From NCBI GenBank assembly GCA_022562455.1, contig JADFPG010000001.1, positions 43,281 to 107,280 of the forward strand: DNA of 64,000 bases. The letters run 5' to 3'. The notes below the pieces were generated by a model, which was not told where the DNA came from, ran no database searches, and saw only the letters and a list, made by a program, of their open reading frames with translations. Positions 54,642 to 62,744 of this stretch are shown here, piece by piece (position 1 is the first letter of the stretch; the number at the start of each line of letters is the position of its first letter). Both the position numbers and the translations under genes were made by a program. Origin of the DNA: Fidelibacterota bacterium. GTDB taxonomy: Bacteria > Fidelibacterota > Marinisomatia > Marinisomatales > SCKK01.

Positions 54642-55007
54642 ATGCAAATTGGGAATAAACATATCATTGTAGTGGGTGATCGAGTATTAATACGCCCAGA
54701 TGAGCAAAGTGAAAAATCTCCGGCAGGACTTTACCTTCCTCCGACTGTCCGAGAGAAAGAAGATGTCTGGAGCGGAACGGTCGTAGAAGTCGGTCCTGGT
54801 ATCCCCCTGTCTGAACCGACAAACATCGGGGAGGAACCGTGGAAAACCGAAACAGGTAATGTGAAATATATCCCTTCACAAGCAGAAATAGGGGATTATG
54901 CCTTGTTTCTGAAAAAGGCTTCTGTTGAAATAAAATTTGAGCAAAAAAAATACTTAATTGTTCCTCAGGCAGCAATTCTTGTCCTTGTTCGTGACGAACT
55001 TGAATAA
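54642..55007 (+). CDS. GroES-like (Cpn10-family) protein without adjacent GroEL
   Basis: 121 residues. VVGDRVLIRPDEQSEKSPAGLYLPPTVREKEDVWSGTVVEVGPG aligns with the GroES fold, but the mobile loop and roof region differ (extra residues IPLSEPTNIGEEPWKTETGNVKYIPS). The C-terminus EIKFEQKKYLIVPQAAILVLV matches the last GroES strands. No groEL follows, no CIRCE element precedes it, and the gene is alone on the plus strand. It may be a specialised co-chaperonin or an unrelated use of the fold. Confidence 0.85.
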   Translation: MQIGNKHIIVVGDRVLIRPDEQSEKSPAGLYLPPTVREKEDVWSGTVVEVGPGIPLSEPTNIGEEPWKTETGNVKYIPSQAEIGDYALFLKKASVEIKFEQKKYLIVPQAAILVLVRDELE

Positions 55008-55073
55008 GTTTCTTAACTTAATACTGTTGGCTATGTTCCTGTAATTGACTATTCCCTGTTCACTTTTCCCTGT

Positions 55074-55730
55074 TTAATTATCTAATAGAAAGTAAAACGA
55101 TATTGCCATCAATATCAGGATGACACCCAAAATGTGTCTCTCGTATTGTTCTAAAAAGTGGAACTTGATCGATTCCAATCCACGTCTGCCGAATTCAACC
55201 ATTAATGATATACCAAGAATCGTAACCACAAAGTATGTAATACTTACAACTGCAATTCCTTTCCATCCTGCAAAGCTGGCGTTGAAAAAATAGGATTCTA
55301 TCTCAATGCAGGGGGAAAAAAACATAGCGACAGAAAGTGAGAAAATAGCAGCTACCCCCGTTTTATTCAATGCATTGTCAAACTTTTTATGATGATGATG
55401 TGTTTTATTTCGATCCGCCAGCTGGCGGATACCTAACAGAAGGTAAATGATTCCAAAAACCAGAATTACAGCAGGAGCAACGATCTTCATTACCTCTAGG
55501 CTTGTTTCCGTAAGTTGAATTCCTAACATACCAACAACAATGCCGATAATCAAAGTACTGACCGAATGTGAAAATCCTATAAGTACAGCGAATTGTCTGA
55601 TCTTGGATTTTTGCCAACCTTGACTCCTTCCCATGATAACCACCGGCATCCAATGGTTGGGAAGAACAATATGTATCAGGCTTAAAATCAGACTTCCGAT
55701 AAATAGATTTAGCAGAATTCCGTCATTCAT
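55074..55730 (-). CDS. Polytopic membrane protein, NicO/RcnA- or UreH-like metal transporter
   Basis: 218 residues with about six membrane helices. SLIHIVLPNHWMPVVIMGRSQGW resembles the metal-binding first helix (HxxxxxH/D type) of nickel/cobalt transporters and UreH-like proteins. A cytoplasmic-loop-like HHHHKK tract at about 112-117 suits metal binding, as in RcnA. FSPCIEIESYFF is in the second half. The segment GIRQLADR just before the His tract is encoded by an 18-bp palindrome of the genome-wide intergenic repeat family. Metal specificity and direction are unknown. Confidence 0.72.
   Translation of the reverse strand: MNDGILLNLFIGSLILSLIHIVLPNHWMPVVIMGRSQGWQKSKIRQFAVLIGFSHSVSTLIIGIVVGMLGIQLTETSLEVMKIVAPAVILVFGIIYLLLGIRQLADRNKTHHHHKKFDNALNKTGVAAIFSLSVAMFFSPCIEIESYFFNASFAGWKGIAVVSITYFVVTILGISLMVEFGRRGLESIKFHFLEQYERHILGVILILMAISFYFLLDN
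55413..55430. repeat. Repeat palindrome inside a coding region
   Basis: ATCCGCCAGCTGGCGGAT is a perfect 18-bp palindrome lying in frame in the membrane-protein gene, encoding part of IRQLADR. It is a variant of the CCGTCAGCTGACGG palindromes in intergenic copies 3 and 7, with matched changes in both arms. Confidence 0.8.
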
Positions 55731-55865
55731 GTTTGTTTTAAAATATTAACACTATGCTGTAAGTTTTGATAAATTAATGTCTGTACTACAATGCAATAAC
55801 AATTAAAAGGTTTCAAATTGAAACTCTTTATTTGAGATATTCAACGTATGCGAATCTTTTAGAGA

Positions 55866-56069
55866 TTATTCTGAGGAACTCAATTTCTGTGGAGGTACTT
55901 CCGGAACGATAATCCAGGCAATAAGATATGCGAAAATCCCCGCACCCCAGAATATTGTCAGAAGGAACACCAATCTTACAATCACTGGATCGATATCAAA
56001 GTAATCTCCAAGTCCCGCACAAACTCCTGCTAATTTTGCATCCTTTTTATTTCGATAAAGTCGTTTCAT
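55866..56069 (-). CDS. PspC-domain membrane protein
   Basis: 67 residues from the ATG at 56069 (AGAGG upstream). RLYRNKKDAKLAGVCAGLGDYFDIDPVIVRLVFLL and IFAYLIAWIIVPE form the complete PspC domain with one or two membrane helices. In other bacteria PspC acts in envelope-stress response, often without the other Psp proteins, as here. Confidence 0.92.
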   Translation of the reverse strand: MKRLYRNKKDAKLAGVCAGLGDYFDIDPVIVRLVFLLTIFWGAGIFAYLIAWIIVPEVPPQKLSSSE

Positions 56070-56308
56070 TTCAATCCTCTCTTTATTCAATCAATATTTT
56101 TAAACCAAATTAAACCTTTTTGTTGTCTTATAAAAATACTTCAACTTTTCAAAGGTACAATGCAAAAAAATTAAAAGGTACCAAGTAGTTATCCTGATAA
56201 AAAACCAATATATCAATATATAGTAATGGCTATGTTCTATGAACTGTCCGCAGGATCTTGAGATATGAATAATCGCCAGGTTACCACTCACCCTCAATCT
56301 ACACTTCA

Positions 56309-56355
56309 TTACCTGTCTGTACTGTCGTTACCTGTCTGCTCTGTCGTTACGACAG
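56309..56355. repeat. Two 19-bp tandem units plus palindrome
   Basis: TTACCTGTCTGTACTGTCG (56309-56327) and TTACCTGTCTGCTCTGTCG (56328-56346) differ at two bases. The second unit's end forms CTGTCG-TTA-CGACAG (56341-56355), followed by GCGGG as in the other GC-rich repeats. It lies in the 448-base gap 56070-56517, where nothing else was recognised. Confidence 0.75.
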
Positions 56356-56517
56356 GCGGGAGATTGACAAGCTCCACAGTCATTTATCCATTGTAGTGGA
56401 ACGAAGATGGACCACTCACCGCTCACAACTCACCAGTTACAACTAAACTTTTAACCACTTTTTCAATCGGTATAGATCATACGATATTTAGAACAGCGCC
56501 ACAGTAATTTGATCAAC

Positions 56518-57327
56518 CTACCTATTCCCCTCTGCCCTTTTTCTACTTAATTTGGGTACCCCAAACCATCTCACCACCGTATCCCCAAATCGGGGAGTTA
56601 TTTGACCTATTGCAAGAAGTGGTTTTATGGGTCCCTTATTGACGATAATTTCTGCTTTCCCCTGCTGAATCGCCTTGAGTACAGCATCTGCAACATCCTG
56701 CGGACTTGAAGTGCCCAGCAACAGAGGCGCCTTTACGTGACTCCCAGCAAACATCCCAGCCGTATCAATATATCCGGGACAAATCACCGAAATGCCCACT
56801 TTTGTTCCCCTTAATTCCTGCCTCAAACCGTCCGTCCACATAATCATTCCCGCCTTACTTGCAGAATAAATGCTATTGTATCCCATGCCCTTTTTCCCTG
56901 CCAGGGATGCCAGGTTAACTATGTACCCTCCCCGATCTAACATAGCAGGCAGTAGAAGCCGGGTCAATTCCATGGGGGCATGCAGGTTTATCTTTAAAAT
57001 GGATGAAAGTTCTTCCGCACCGTTATTCTGATAGTAGTTATAAATTTCAATTCCCGCATTATTAACCAAAATATCGATGTCGCCTGCGAGAGATTGCGCC
57101 TGTCCCACTAATTCACTCAGGCGATCAATTTGCATCAAATCAAATGAGATCGAGTGACAGATTCCCCCCTCCGATTCAATCTCCTCTTTTGTCCGGTTCA
57201 AACCCTCTTCGGTTCGGGCAACCCCAACAATAGTAACACCTTCGCGTGCTAAAGTCCGTGAGATATAAGGGCCAATACCCTGGGAATTCCCCGTTACTAA
57301 CGCAACTTTTCCACTTAAATTTTCCAC
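56518..57327 (-). CDS. Short-chain dehydrogenase/reductase
   Basis: 269 residues, classical SDR. Cofactor motif TGNSQGIG (12-19), NNAG (89-92), and catalytic Ser141, Tyr154 and Lys158 (YSASK). The C-terminal 40 residues (KPLLAIGQITPRFGDTVVRWFGVPKLSRKR) are basic and resemble membrane-associated SDRs. The start is GTG at 57327 with GGAG at eight bases. Substrate unknown. Confidence 0.9.
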   Translation of the reverse strand: MENLSGKVALVTGNSQGIGPYISRTLAREGVTIVGVARTEEGLNRTKEEIESEGGICHSISFDLMQIDRLSELVGQAQSLAGDIDILVNNAGIEIYNYYQNNGAEELSSILKINLHAPMELTRLLLPAMLDRGGYIVNLASLAGKKGMGYNSIYSASKAGMIMWTDGLRQELRGTKVGISVICPGYIDTAGMFAGSHVKAPLLLGTSSPQDVADAVLKAIQQGKAEIIVNKGPIKPLLAIGQITPRFGDTVVRWFGVPKLSRKRAEGNR

Positions 57328-57677
57328 AGTTTATTCTCCAATTTTGATCAAAATTTAATTCAACGTGTAATTATAATGTGTCCAACCAAAAACAAGTTCC
57401 TGTCGAGGCCTGTCCCGAACCTTAGGCGCTTAGTCGTGAATTTCTTGCTTTTTTTGACTGCCTCATAGGGAAGAATGACCGTATCGGGGGTAGAAAATTC
57501 TTATTTCTCGTTGGGAAATTAGTGGTTTCAGCTTTTCCCGATACGGTCGTCCCTACCTACGGGACAAGCAGCTTTTTTGGTTTCGGCTTTGTCCGAGTTA
57601 GGTATAACCAATCTATAAGGAATCAATAAAATCAACCCTAATTTAAGCAACGAATATCAGATCCGTTGCCATTTTCA
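57328..57677. other. 350-base gap with 12-bp inverted repeat
   Basis: GACCGTATCGGG (57477-57488) and CCCGATACGGTC (57537-57548) are exact inverted copies with 48 bases between. Further GC-rich palindrome debris (CCTGTCCCGAACC; CTACGGGAC) lies at each side. No gene or clear promoter was seen. Confidence 0.6.
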
Positions 57678-59477
57678 CTATAAGGAAAACGGCCAGAATA
57701 GAGGTATAAAAATGATTGCGAGTATCCAAAGGATGAAAGCCAATGGTAATCCAGCTTTTATGTAATCAGTAAATTTATATCCCCCTGGACCATAAACCAT
57801 CAAATTGGTCTGATAACCTACTGGAGTAACAAACGAGGCTGAAGCAGCAAAACAAATTGCGAATATAAAGGGACGAGGGTTCAACCCCAATTGAGAAGCA
57901 GTTGCCAGAGCAATAGGAGTCATAATGATCGCTGTAGCAGCATTCGACGATACTTCAGTCAGAATCATGGTAAGCAGGTAAATCAAAGCTAAGAAAGCAA
58001 GCGGGCGAACCGACTCAGGAAAAAAATGAACAAATTCGTAAAGAGATCTTCCAATCCAATCTGCCGTACCACTGGACTGTATAGCATGTCCCAGGGGTAT
58101 CAAAGCTGCAATGAGAATAATGACCTGCCAATGGATGGATTGGTATGCCTCATTGGGTGTTATTACACGAAATATGAGAATAAGAACGGCGCCAAACAAG
58201 GCTCCTTTATAGATTGGCAATATGCCAAAAGCAGCAAGACTAACTGCGCTTAAAATGACTAAAATACCTAACCACCAAAATCGCTGTTTTACCAATGGTT
58301 TCTCAATTTCCTGTGTTAACAGGAAATTTCCACTCTTTGCTAATTCCCCTATCTTTTCACGCGGACCATATATTAACAAAGCATCGAAAGATTTTAGTAT
58401 AACGTGAGCAATTTTCTTCCGAAGAATTACGCCTTCACGACGTATAGCCAAAACAAAACTCCCAAACCGTCTTCGAAAATTCGCTTCCAAGATACTCTTT
58501 CCAATAAGTTCCGACTTCTCTGTCACCAGGCATTCAACCAGTACGTTATCCTTCTGCTCCAATTCCTTCTGAGTCAATTTTTCATCCGTTAACAGGGTAA
58601 CCTTTTCTATCTCTTTCATACGTAAAAAATCATCTAAAGCCCCCCGCACAAAGAGTATATCATCAGTTTTTAATACAGTGTTTCGAATATTTGTCGTTAT
58701 CAGATTCCCTTCACGAAGGATATCAAGAACCATCACATCATAATTCTGGTTGATTCCCCTTTCTAAGCAGGTTTTACCAACCATTGGGGATTTAAGTGTG
58801 ATTCTTATTTCAGTTAAAAAGCCACCCATGTGATAACTTTTGGTTAAACTGGAAGTCACTGTTCTAGATGGCAATATTTTATAAACAACTGCGAGAATAT
58901 ATACGATACCCACAGATAACTTGATCGCCCCAAACTTAGCAAATTCAAACATACCCAAGGCTGGCTCGTTTGTCTCCTGAATCAGGATTGAATTCACCAG
59001 CAAATTGGTTGAAGTCCCGACTAATGTCAAAGTACCCCCCAAGATAGCCGCATAACTGAGAGGGATTAACACCTTGGATGGACTTATTTTATATTTATCC
59101 GCCATCCTGATAGTGATGGGTATAAATATTGCCACAATGGCTGTATTATTCACTACCGCAGACGCCAGGGCAATGGAAATTAAATATACAGTAAGTCCCA
59201 ATCCTAAAGAGCGGCTTACTAATTTGTTCAAAAACAGAACGACATACTCCAATACGCCCGATTTCTGCAGAGAGTAACTCAGGACGAATAAAGCAGCAAT
59301 GGTGATGACGGCAGGGTTTGAAAATCCGGAGAAACTCTCTTCCAGGGTCGTCAAACCTGTTAGCAATAGTATACTGAGAATGACCAATGCAATCACATCG
59401 ATTGGCAATGCTTCCGTTACAAAAAGTATAAATGTTATAAGGATCAACACGAGTACTGCTGCAATGGCAAGGGTCAT
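57678..59477 (-). CDS. SLC13/DASS-type permease with two RCK_C domains
   Basis: 599 residues. The N-terminal membrane half has GFSNPAVITIAALFVLSYSLQKSGVLE and TLVGTSTNLLVNSILIQE. A cytoplasmic insert (about 215-380) contains two RCK_C/TrkA_C-like regions (VLDILREGNLI, TDDILFVRG and FVLAIRREGVIL, FDALLIYGP). The C-terminal membrane half has EVSSNAATAIIMTPIALA and TPVGYQTNLMVYGPGGY. The two-halved signature Thr-Asn motifs bind Na+ and a dicarboxylate or sulfate; the RCK_C insert probably senses a ligand. Similar proteins are annotated as sulfate or citrate transporters, so the substrate is open. Confidence 0.9.
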   Translation of the reverse strand: MTLAIAAVLVLILITFILFVTEALPIDVIALVILSILLLTGLTTLEESFSGFSNPAVITIAALFVLSYSLQKSGVLEYVVLFLNKLVSRSLGLGLTVYLISIALASAVVNNTAIVAIFIPITIRMADKYKISPSKVLIPLSYAAILGGTLTLVGTSTNLLVNSILIQETNEPALGMFEFAKFGAIKLSVGIVYILAVVYKILPSRTVTSSLTKSYHMGGFLTEIRITLKSPMVGKTCLERGINQNYDVMVLDILREGNLITTNIRNTVLKTDDILFVRGALDDFLRMKEIEKVTLLTDEKLTQKELEQKDNVLVECLVTEKSELIGKSILEANFRRRFGSFVLAIRREGVILRKKIAHVILKSFDALLIYGPREKIGELAKSGNFLLTQEIEKPLVKQRFWWLGILVILSAVSLAAFGILPIYKGALFGAVLILIFRVITPNEAYQSIHWQVIILIAALIPLGHAIQSSGTADWIGRSLYEFVHFFPESVRPLAFLALIYLLTMILTEVSSNAATAIIMTPIALATASQLGLNPRPFIFAICFAASASFVTPVGYQTNLMVYGPGGYKFTDYIKAGLPLAFILWILAIIFIPLFWPFSL

Positions 59478-59520
59478 GATAACAAAAGATTACAACAAGC
59501 TAAACATGAGTGCAAGTAAA

Positions 59521-59556
59521 TCAGGATTGAAATTTTATTAAAATTCAATCCCCTGA
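59521..59556 (-). terminator. Hairpin between pirin and the permease
   Basis: TCAGGATTGAAATTTTA pairs with TAAAATTCAATCCCCTGA with small bulges around a one-base centre. It lies downstream of the pirin stop and upstream of the permease start, both minus strand. There is no T-run after the hairpin on the minus strand, so termination is uncertain. Confidence 0.35.
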
Positions 59557-59622
59557 TTGGGGTTATCGAGGGGTTGTATTACTTCTTTTCACGCTTTAGA
59601 GATTCACAGAAGATTTCCACCA

Positions 59623-60474
59623 CTATTTATCCAATTCCCCATTCTGATAATCCAAAAACGCCTGCCTGACCTCGCCGGAAGTATTCATCACAAAAGGACC
59701 TCCTCTTGAAATAGGTTCTTCCAACCGGGTACCTGCAAGAAAAAGAAATTTTACTCCAATATCAGTCGCAGTGACAAAAATGTTTTCACCATTTTCCAAT
59801 ACTAACATTTCCCCCGTCATACCTCGATGTATTTCATTACCAGCGCCAAACTCGGCGCTCCCTTCATAAACATAACAGAATGTGTTCATTTCCTGTGGCA
59901 TTGGGTAAATAAACTTAGACTTAGAAGACAGATGCACATCAAAAAATATAATAGGAAATTGGGCCTGAGCAGGTCCTTTTTGACCGGCAAACTCCCCCGA
60001 AATAATTCTGACCATAATGCCGTCTTGTTCTACCTCAGGAATTTTCTCTGACGGAATAGCCTGGTAATTAGGCTCTACCATTTTCAATTTGGCCGGAAGA
60101 TTCACCCATAGTTGGAAACCCCAAAGCAATCCTTCTTCCATTTCCGGCATTTCACTATGGATAATCCCCCGCCCAGCGGTCATCCACTGAACTGAACCCG
60201 GTGTGAGTAAACCCTCATTCCCTTTTGAATCCTTATGCCTGAATTTGCCATGTAATAAATAAGTGACCGTTTCAAATCCACGGTGAGGATGAGAGGGAAA
60301 ACCAGCAATATAATCATCCGGATTTTCACTATAAAATTCATCTAACAGCAGAAAAGGATCCAAATAATTTAGCTCAGGGCTCCCCAATATTCGCTTGAGA
60401 TTTACTCCCGCTCCATCGGTTGTGGTAACCCCTCTCACAACTTTACTGACTGTTCTGATTTTCCTGTTTGTCAT
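59623..60474 (-). CDS. Pirin-family cupin protein
   Basis: 283 residues, two cupin domains. The N-terminal metal site is in FPSHPHRGFETVTYLLHG, with TAGRGIIHSEMPE providing the further His and Glu ligands. GFQLWVNLP and VYEGSAEFG are also characteristic. Bacterial pirins include quercetinases (YhhW) and regulators of central metabolism; the precise role is not predictable. Stands alone. Confidence 0.93.
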   Translation of the reverse strand: MTNRKIRTVSKVVRGVTTTDGAGVNLKRILGSPELNYLDPFLLLDEFYSENPDDYIAGFPSHPHRGFETVTYLLHGKFRHKDSKGNEGLLTPGSVQWMTAGRGIIHSEMPEMEEGLLWGFQLWVNLPAKLKMVEPNYQAIPSEKIPEVEQDGIMVRIISGEFAGQKGPAQAQFPIIFFDVHLSSKSKFIYPMPQEMNTFCYVYEGSAEFGAGNEIHRGMTGEMLVLENGENIFVTATDIGVKFLFLAGTRLEEPISRGGPFVMNTSGEVRQAFLDYQNGELDK

Positions 60475-61095
60475 GAAAATTCCGCCTTCCTATATTATGG
60501 AAAAAATTCATATTGTCTGAAAATAATTGACTAACATCTCACCTACTAATCAGATATTTAACTTCTTGTTTATCCTTCAGTTGACGGATGTGCTATAAAT
60601 ATCATTGTTAATGGTTCTTTTTAAGGTTTAGCCTTACATTATTTATTCTATGAACAAAACTCCATTGGAGTGATATATTTATAGTATGAGATTTAAAATA
60701 GCCTTCAAACCCCGTAGAGGGTGACATAGTTTTTTAGTCCCGATGTTTCGGAATGTATAAACATCATATATAGAATATGCCACACCTACGGCGTTTCATT
60801 TTTCTCTATCCTCATCCGTTAGCTAACGGATGCCACCCATCAGCTGACGGGTTAATAATTTGTTGTCTTGCAAATTCATATTTTCATTTCTTATCTTAAA
60901 TGAGATATGTTAGTAATTGATATCAATCTTCATTTCACTATAATCCTTTCGATTAATCTTCGTTGACAACAAGTTACACATTTTTGTAATTTTGAGTTGT
61001 CATTTACATGTCACTATGGTAACTAATCTATTCATCAATTCAATCCCATTAATTCATATTAATATCCTAGGTTATAACAAAAGGCCTTGTTAAAA
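60475..61095. repeat. 621-base divergent region with covarying palindromes
   Basis: Between pirin (minus) and the thiamine-diphosphate enzyme (plus). It contains a perfect palindrome ATCCGTTAGCTAACGGAT (60814-60831), a degenerate neighbour CCATCAGCTGACGGG near 60837-60851 and a more degenerate CTTCAGTTGACGG near 60575. The promoter candidate at 60963-60990 also falls here. No gene was recognised. Confidence 0.65.
60963..60990 (+). promoter_or_regulatory. Candidate promoter of the TPP-enzyme/aldehyde-dehydrogenase pair
   Basis: TTGACA (60963-60968), 16-base spacer, TGTAAT (60985-60990): six of six and five of six matches to the sigma-70 consensus. It lies about 105 bases before the ATG at 61096. 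It reads in the direction of the operon. Confidence 0.5.
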
Positions 61096-62742
61096 ATGAA
61101 AGCTTCCGACCTATTTGTCAAGTGCCTTGAGAATGAAGGTGTTCAGTACATCTTCGGTGTTCCGGGAGAAGAAAACGAAGATTTATTATTCTCACTGGAA
61201 GACTCCACTATTGATTTCATTCCAACTCGCCACGAGCAGGGCGCAGCATTCATTGCCAATGTTTGGGGACGATTAACGGGTAAGGCGGGCGTATGTCTTT
61301 CTACCCTTGGACCAGGCGCAACAAACCTGATTACCGGTATTGCTGATGCAAACTTGGATAAATCACCCGTTGTGGCTATCACGGGACAGGGAGGTCTTGC
61401 AAGATTACATCACGAAAGCCACCAGTATGTGGATATTGTGAATATGTTCAAGCCAATCACAAAATGGAACACTGCCATTATCGATCCAAACGCAATTACA
61501 GAAGTTGTCCGGAAAGCCTTCAAGGTGGCAGAGCAGGAAAAACCCGGCGCCACTCATATCGAGCTGTCTGAAGACGTCTCAAAGCAAATAGTGAAGGATA
61601 GACTTCAACCGATTCTTCCCAAAAGGGTTCGACGGCCTGGACCTGATTACAAAGCCATTGATGGCACAATTGAACTACTTAAGAAGGCAAAACGTCCGTT
61701 GATTATTGCTGGAAACGGCGCCATCAGAAAACTCGCCAGTAAACACTTAACAAAACTCACACGAATATATAATATTCCCGTAGTTTCTACCTTCATGGGA
61801 AAAGGAGCCGTTTCAGATAGAATGAACCAGTCGCTCCTTAGTATTGGACTTGGCTTTAAAGACTATGTCATGGAGGCAATCGAAAAAGCAGACCTGATTC
61901 TCACTGTAGGTTACGATATTGCCGAATATGCACCGGAAAGTTGGAATCCTAAAGCTGACAACAAAATCGTTCATATAGATTTCCTGCCTGCTGAAGTCTA
62001 TACGCACTACAACCCTGATATTGAGATCGTGGGTGATATTTCAGGAACACTTTGGGAACTGAATTGCAAACTTGTTAATGAAAATCTCCATTTTGATGCC
62101 GATTGGTACAAACCCATTCGAGCCAGAATCTTGGAAGATATTGCAAGTTACGATCTTAGGGAAACAGATACTCCCACAATACCAGGCACCCTAAACATAC
62201 TCAGAGAAATACTGAATGATGATGGACTAATCATCAGTGATGTTGGAAGCCACAAAATGTGGATCGCAAGAAATTTCCCAACCTGCTGTCCAAATGGTGT
62301 AATCATCAGTAATGGATTAGCCAGCATGGGTATATCCCTTCCCGGTGCCATTGCAGCATCCCTCATCGATCCCCAACGACAAGTCGTGGCAATTATGGGG
62401 GACGGAGGATTTTTGATGAACTCTCAGGAATTGGAAACAGCCAAGCGACTTAAAGTTGGTTTCACTATCATTATTTTTAATGACAATGACTACGGACTGA
62501 TCAGTTGGAAGCAACGAATGTCAAGGAATCGATCAGTAAGCACCCAAATCAGTAATCCGGACTTTATCATCTACGCAGAAAGTTTCGGGATCAAAAGCTT
62601 TCGTTCTAAAAATGTATCTGACCTGCAAAAACATTTGAAAACCGCCATCAATTCTAAGGAATTATACATCATAGAAATTCCCATTGATACAGGTGTTAAT
62701 GATCAACTTATAAAAAAACTGAAAAATTATTGGGAGGAATAG
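61096..62742 (+). CDS. Thiamine-diphosphate enzyme of the acetolactate synthase type
   Basis: 548 residues with the three-domain layout of acetohydroxyacid synthase large subunits. The Pyr domain has catalytic Glu47 in RHEQGAAF and LSTLGPGATNLITGIADA. The central domain follows (about 180-330). The PP domain has GDGGF (435-439) and Mg-ligand Asn462 in FNDNDYGLISWK. It resembles the catabolic AlsS group more than IlvB, and no small regulatory subunit gene follows. A related carboligase or decarboxylase acting on another 2-oxoacid is possible, particularly as an aldehyde dehydrogenase is next. ATG at 61096 is preferred to a TTG at 61087. Confidence 0.85.
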   Translation: MKASDLFVKCLENEGVQYIFGVPGEENEDLLFSLEDSTIDFIPTRHEQGAAFIANVWGRLTGKAGVCLSTLGPGATNLITGIADANLDKSPVVAITGQGGLARLHHESHQYVDIVNMFKPITKWNTAIIDPNAITEVVRKAFKVAEQEKPGATHIELSEDVSKQIVKDRLQPILPKRVRRPGPDYKAIDGTIELLKKAKRPLIIAGNGAIRKLASKHLTKLTRIYNIPVVSTFMGKGAVSDRMNQSLLSIGLGFKDYVMEAIEKADLILTVGYDIAEYAPESWNPKADNKIVHIDFLPAEVYTHYNPDIEIVGDISGTLWELNCKLVNENLHFDADWYKPIRARILEDIASYDLRETDTPTIPGTLNILREILNDDGLIISDVGSHKMWIARNFPTCCPNGVIISNGLASMGISLPGAIAASLIDPQRQVVAIMGDGGFLMNSQELETAKRLKVGFTIIIFNDNDYGLISWKQRMSRNRSVSTQISNPDFIIYAESFGIKSFRSKNVSDLQKHLKTAINSKELYIIEIPIDTGVNDQLIKKLKNYWEE

Positions 62743-62744
62743 GC

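Noticed and set aside
56100..56309. Minus-strand frame of 69 codons
   Set aside because: AT-rich, Tyr/Phe/Ile-dominated with no ribosome-binding site or family match; probably chance.
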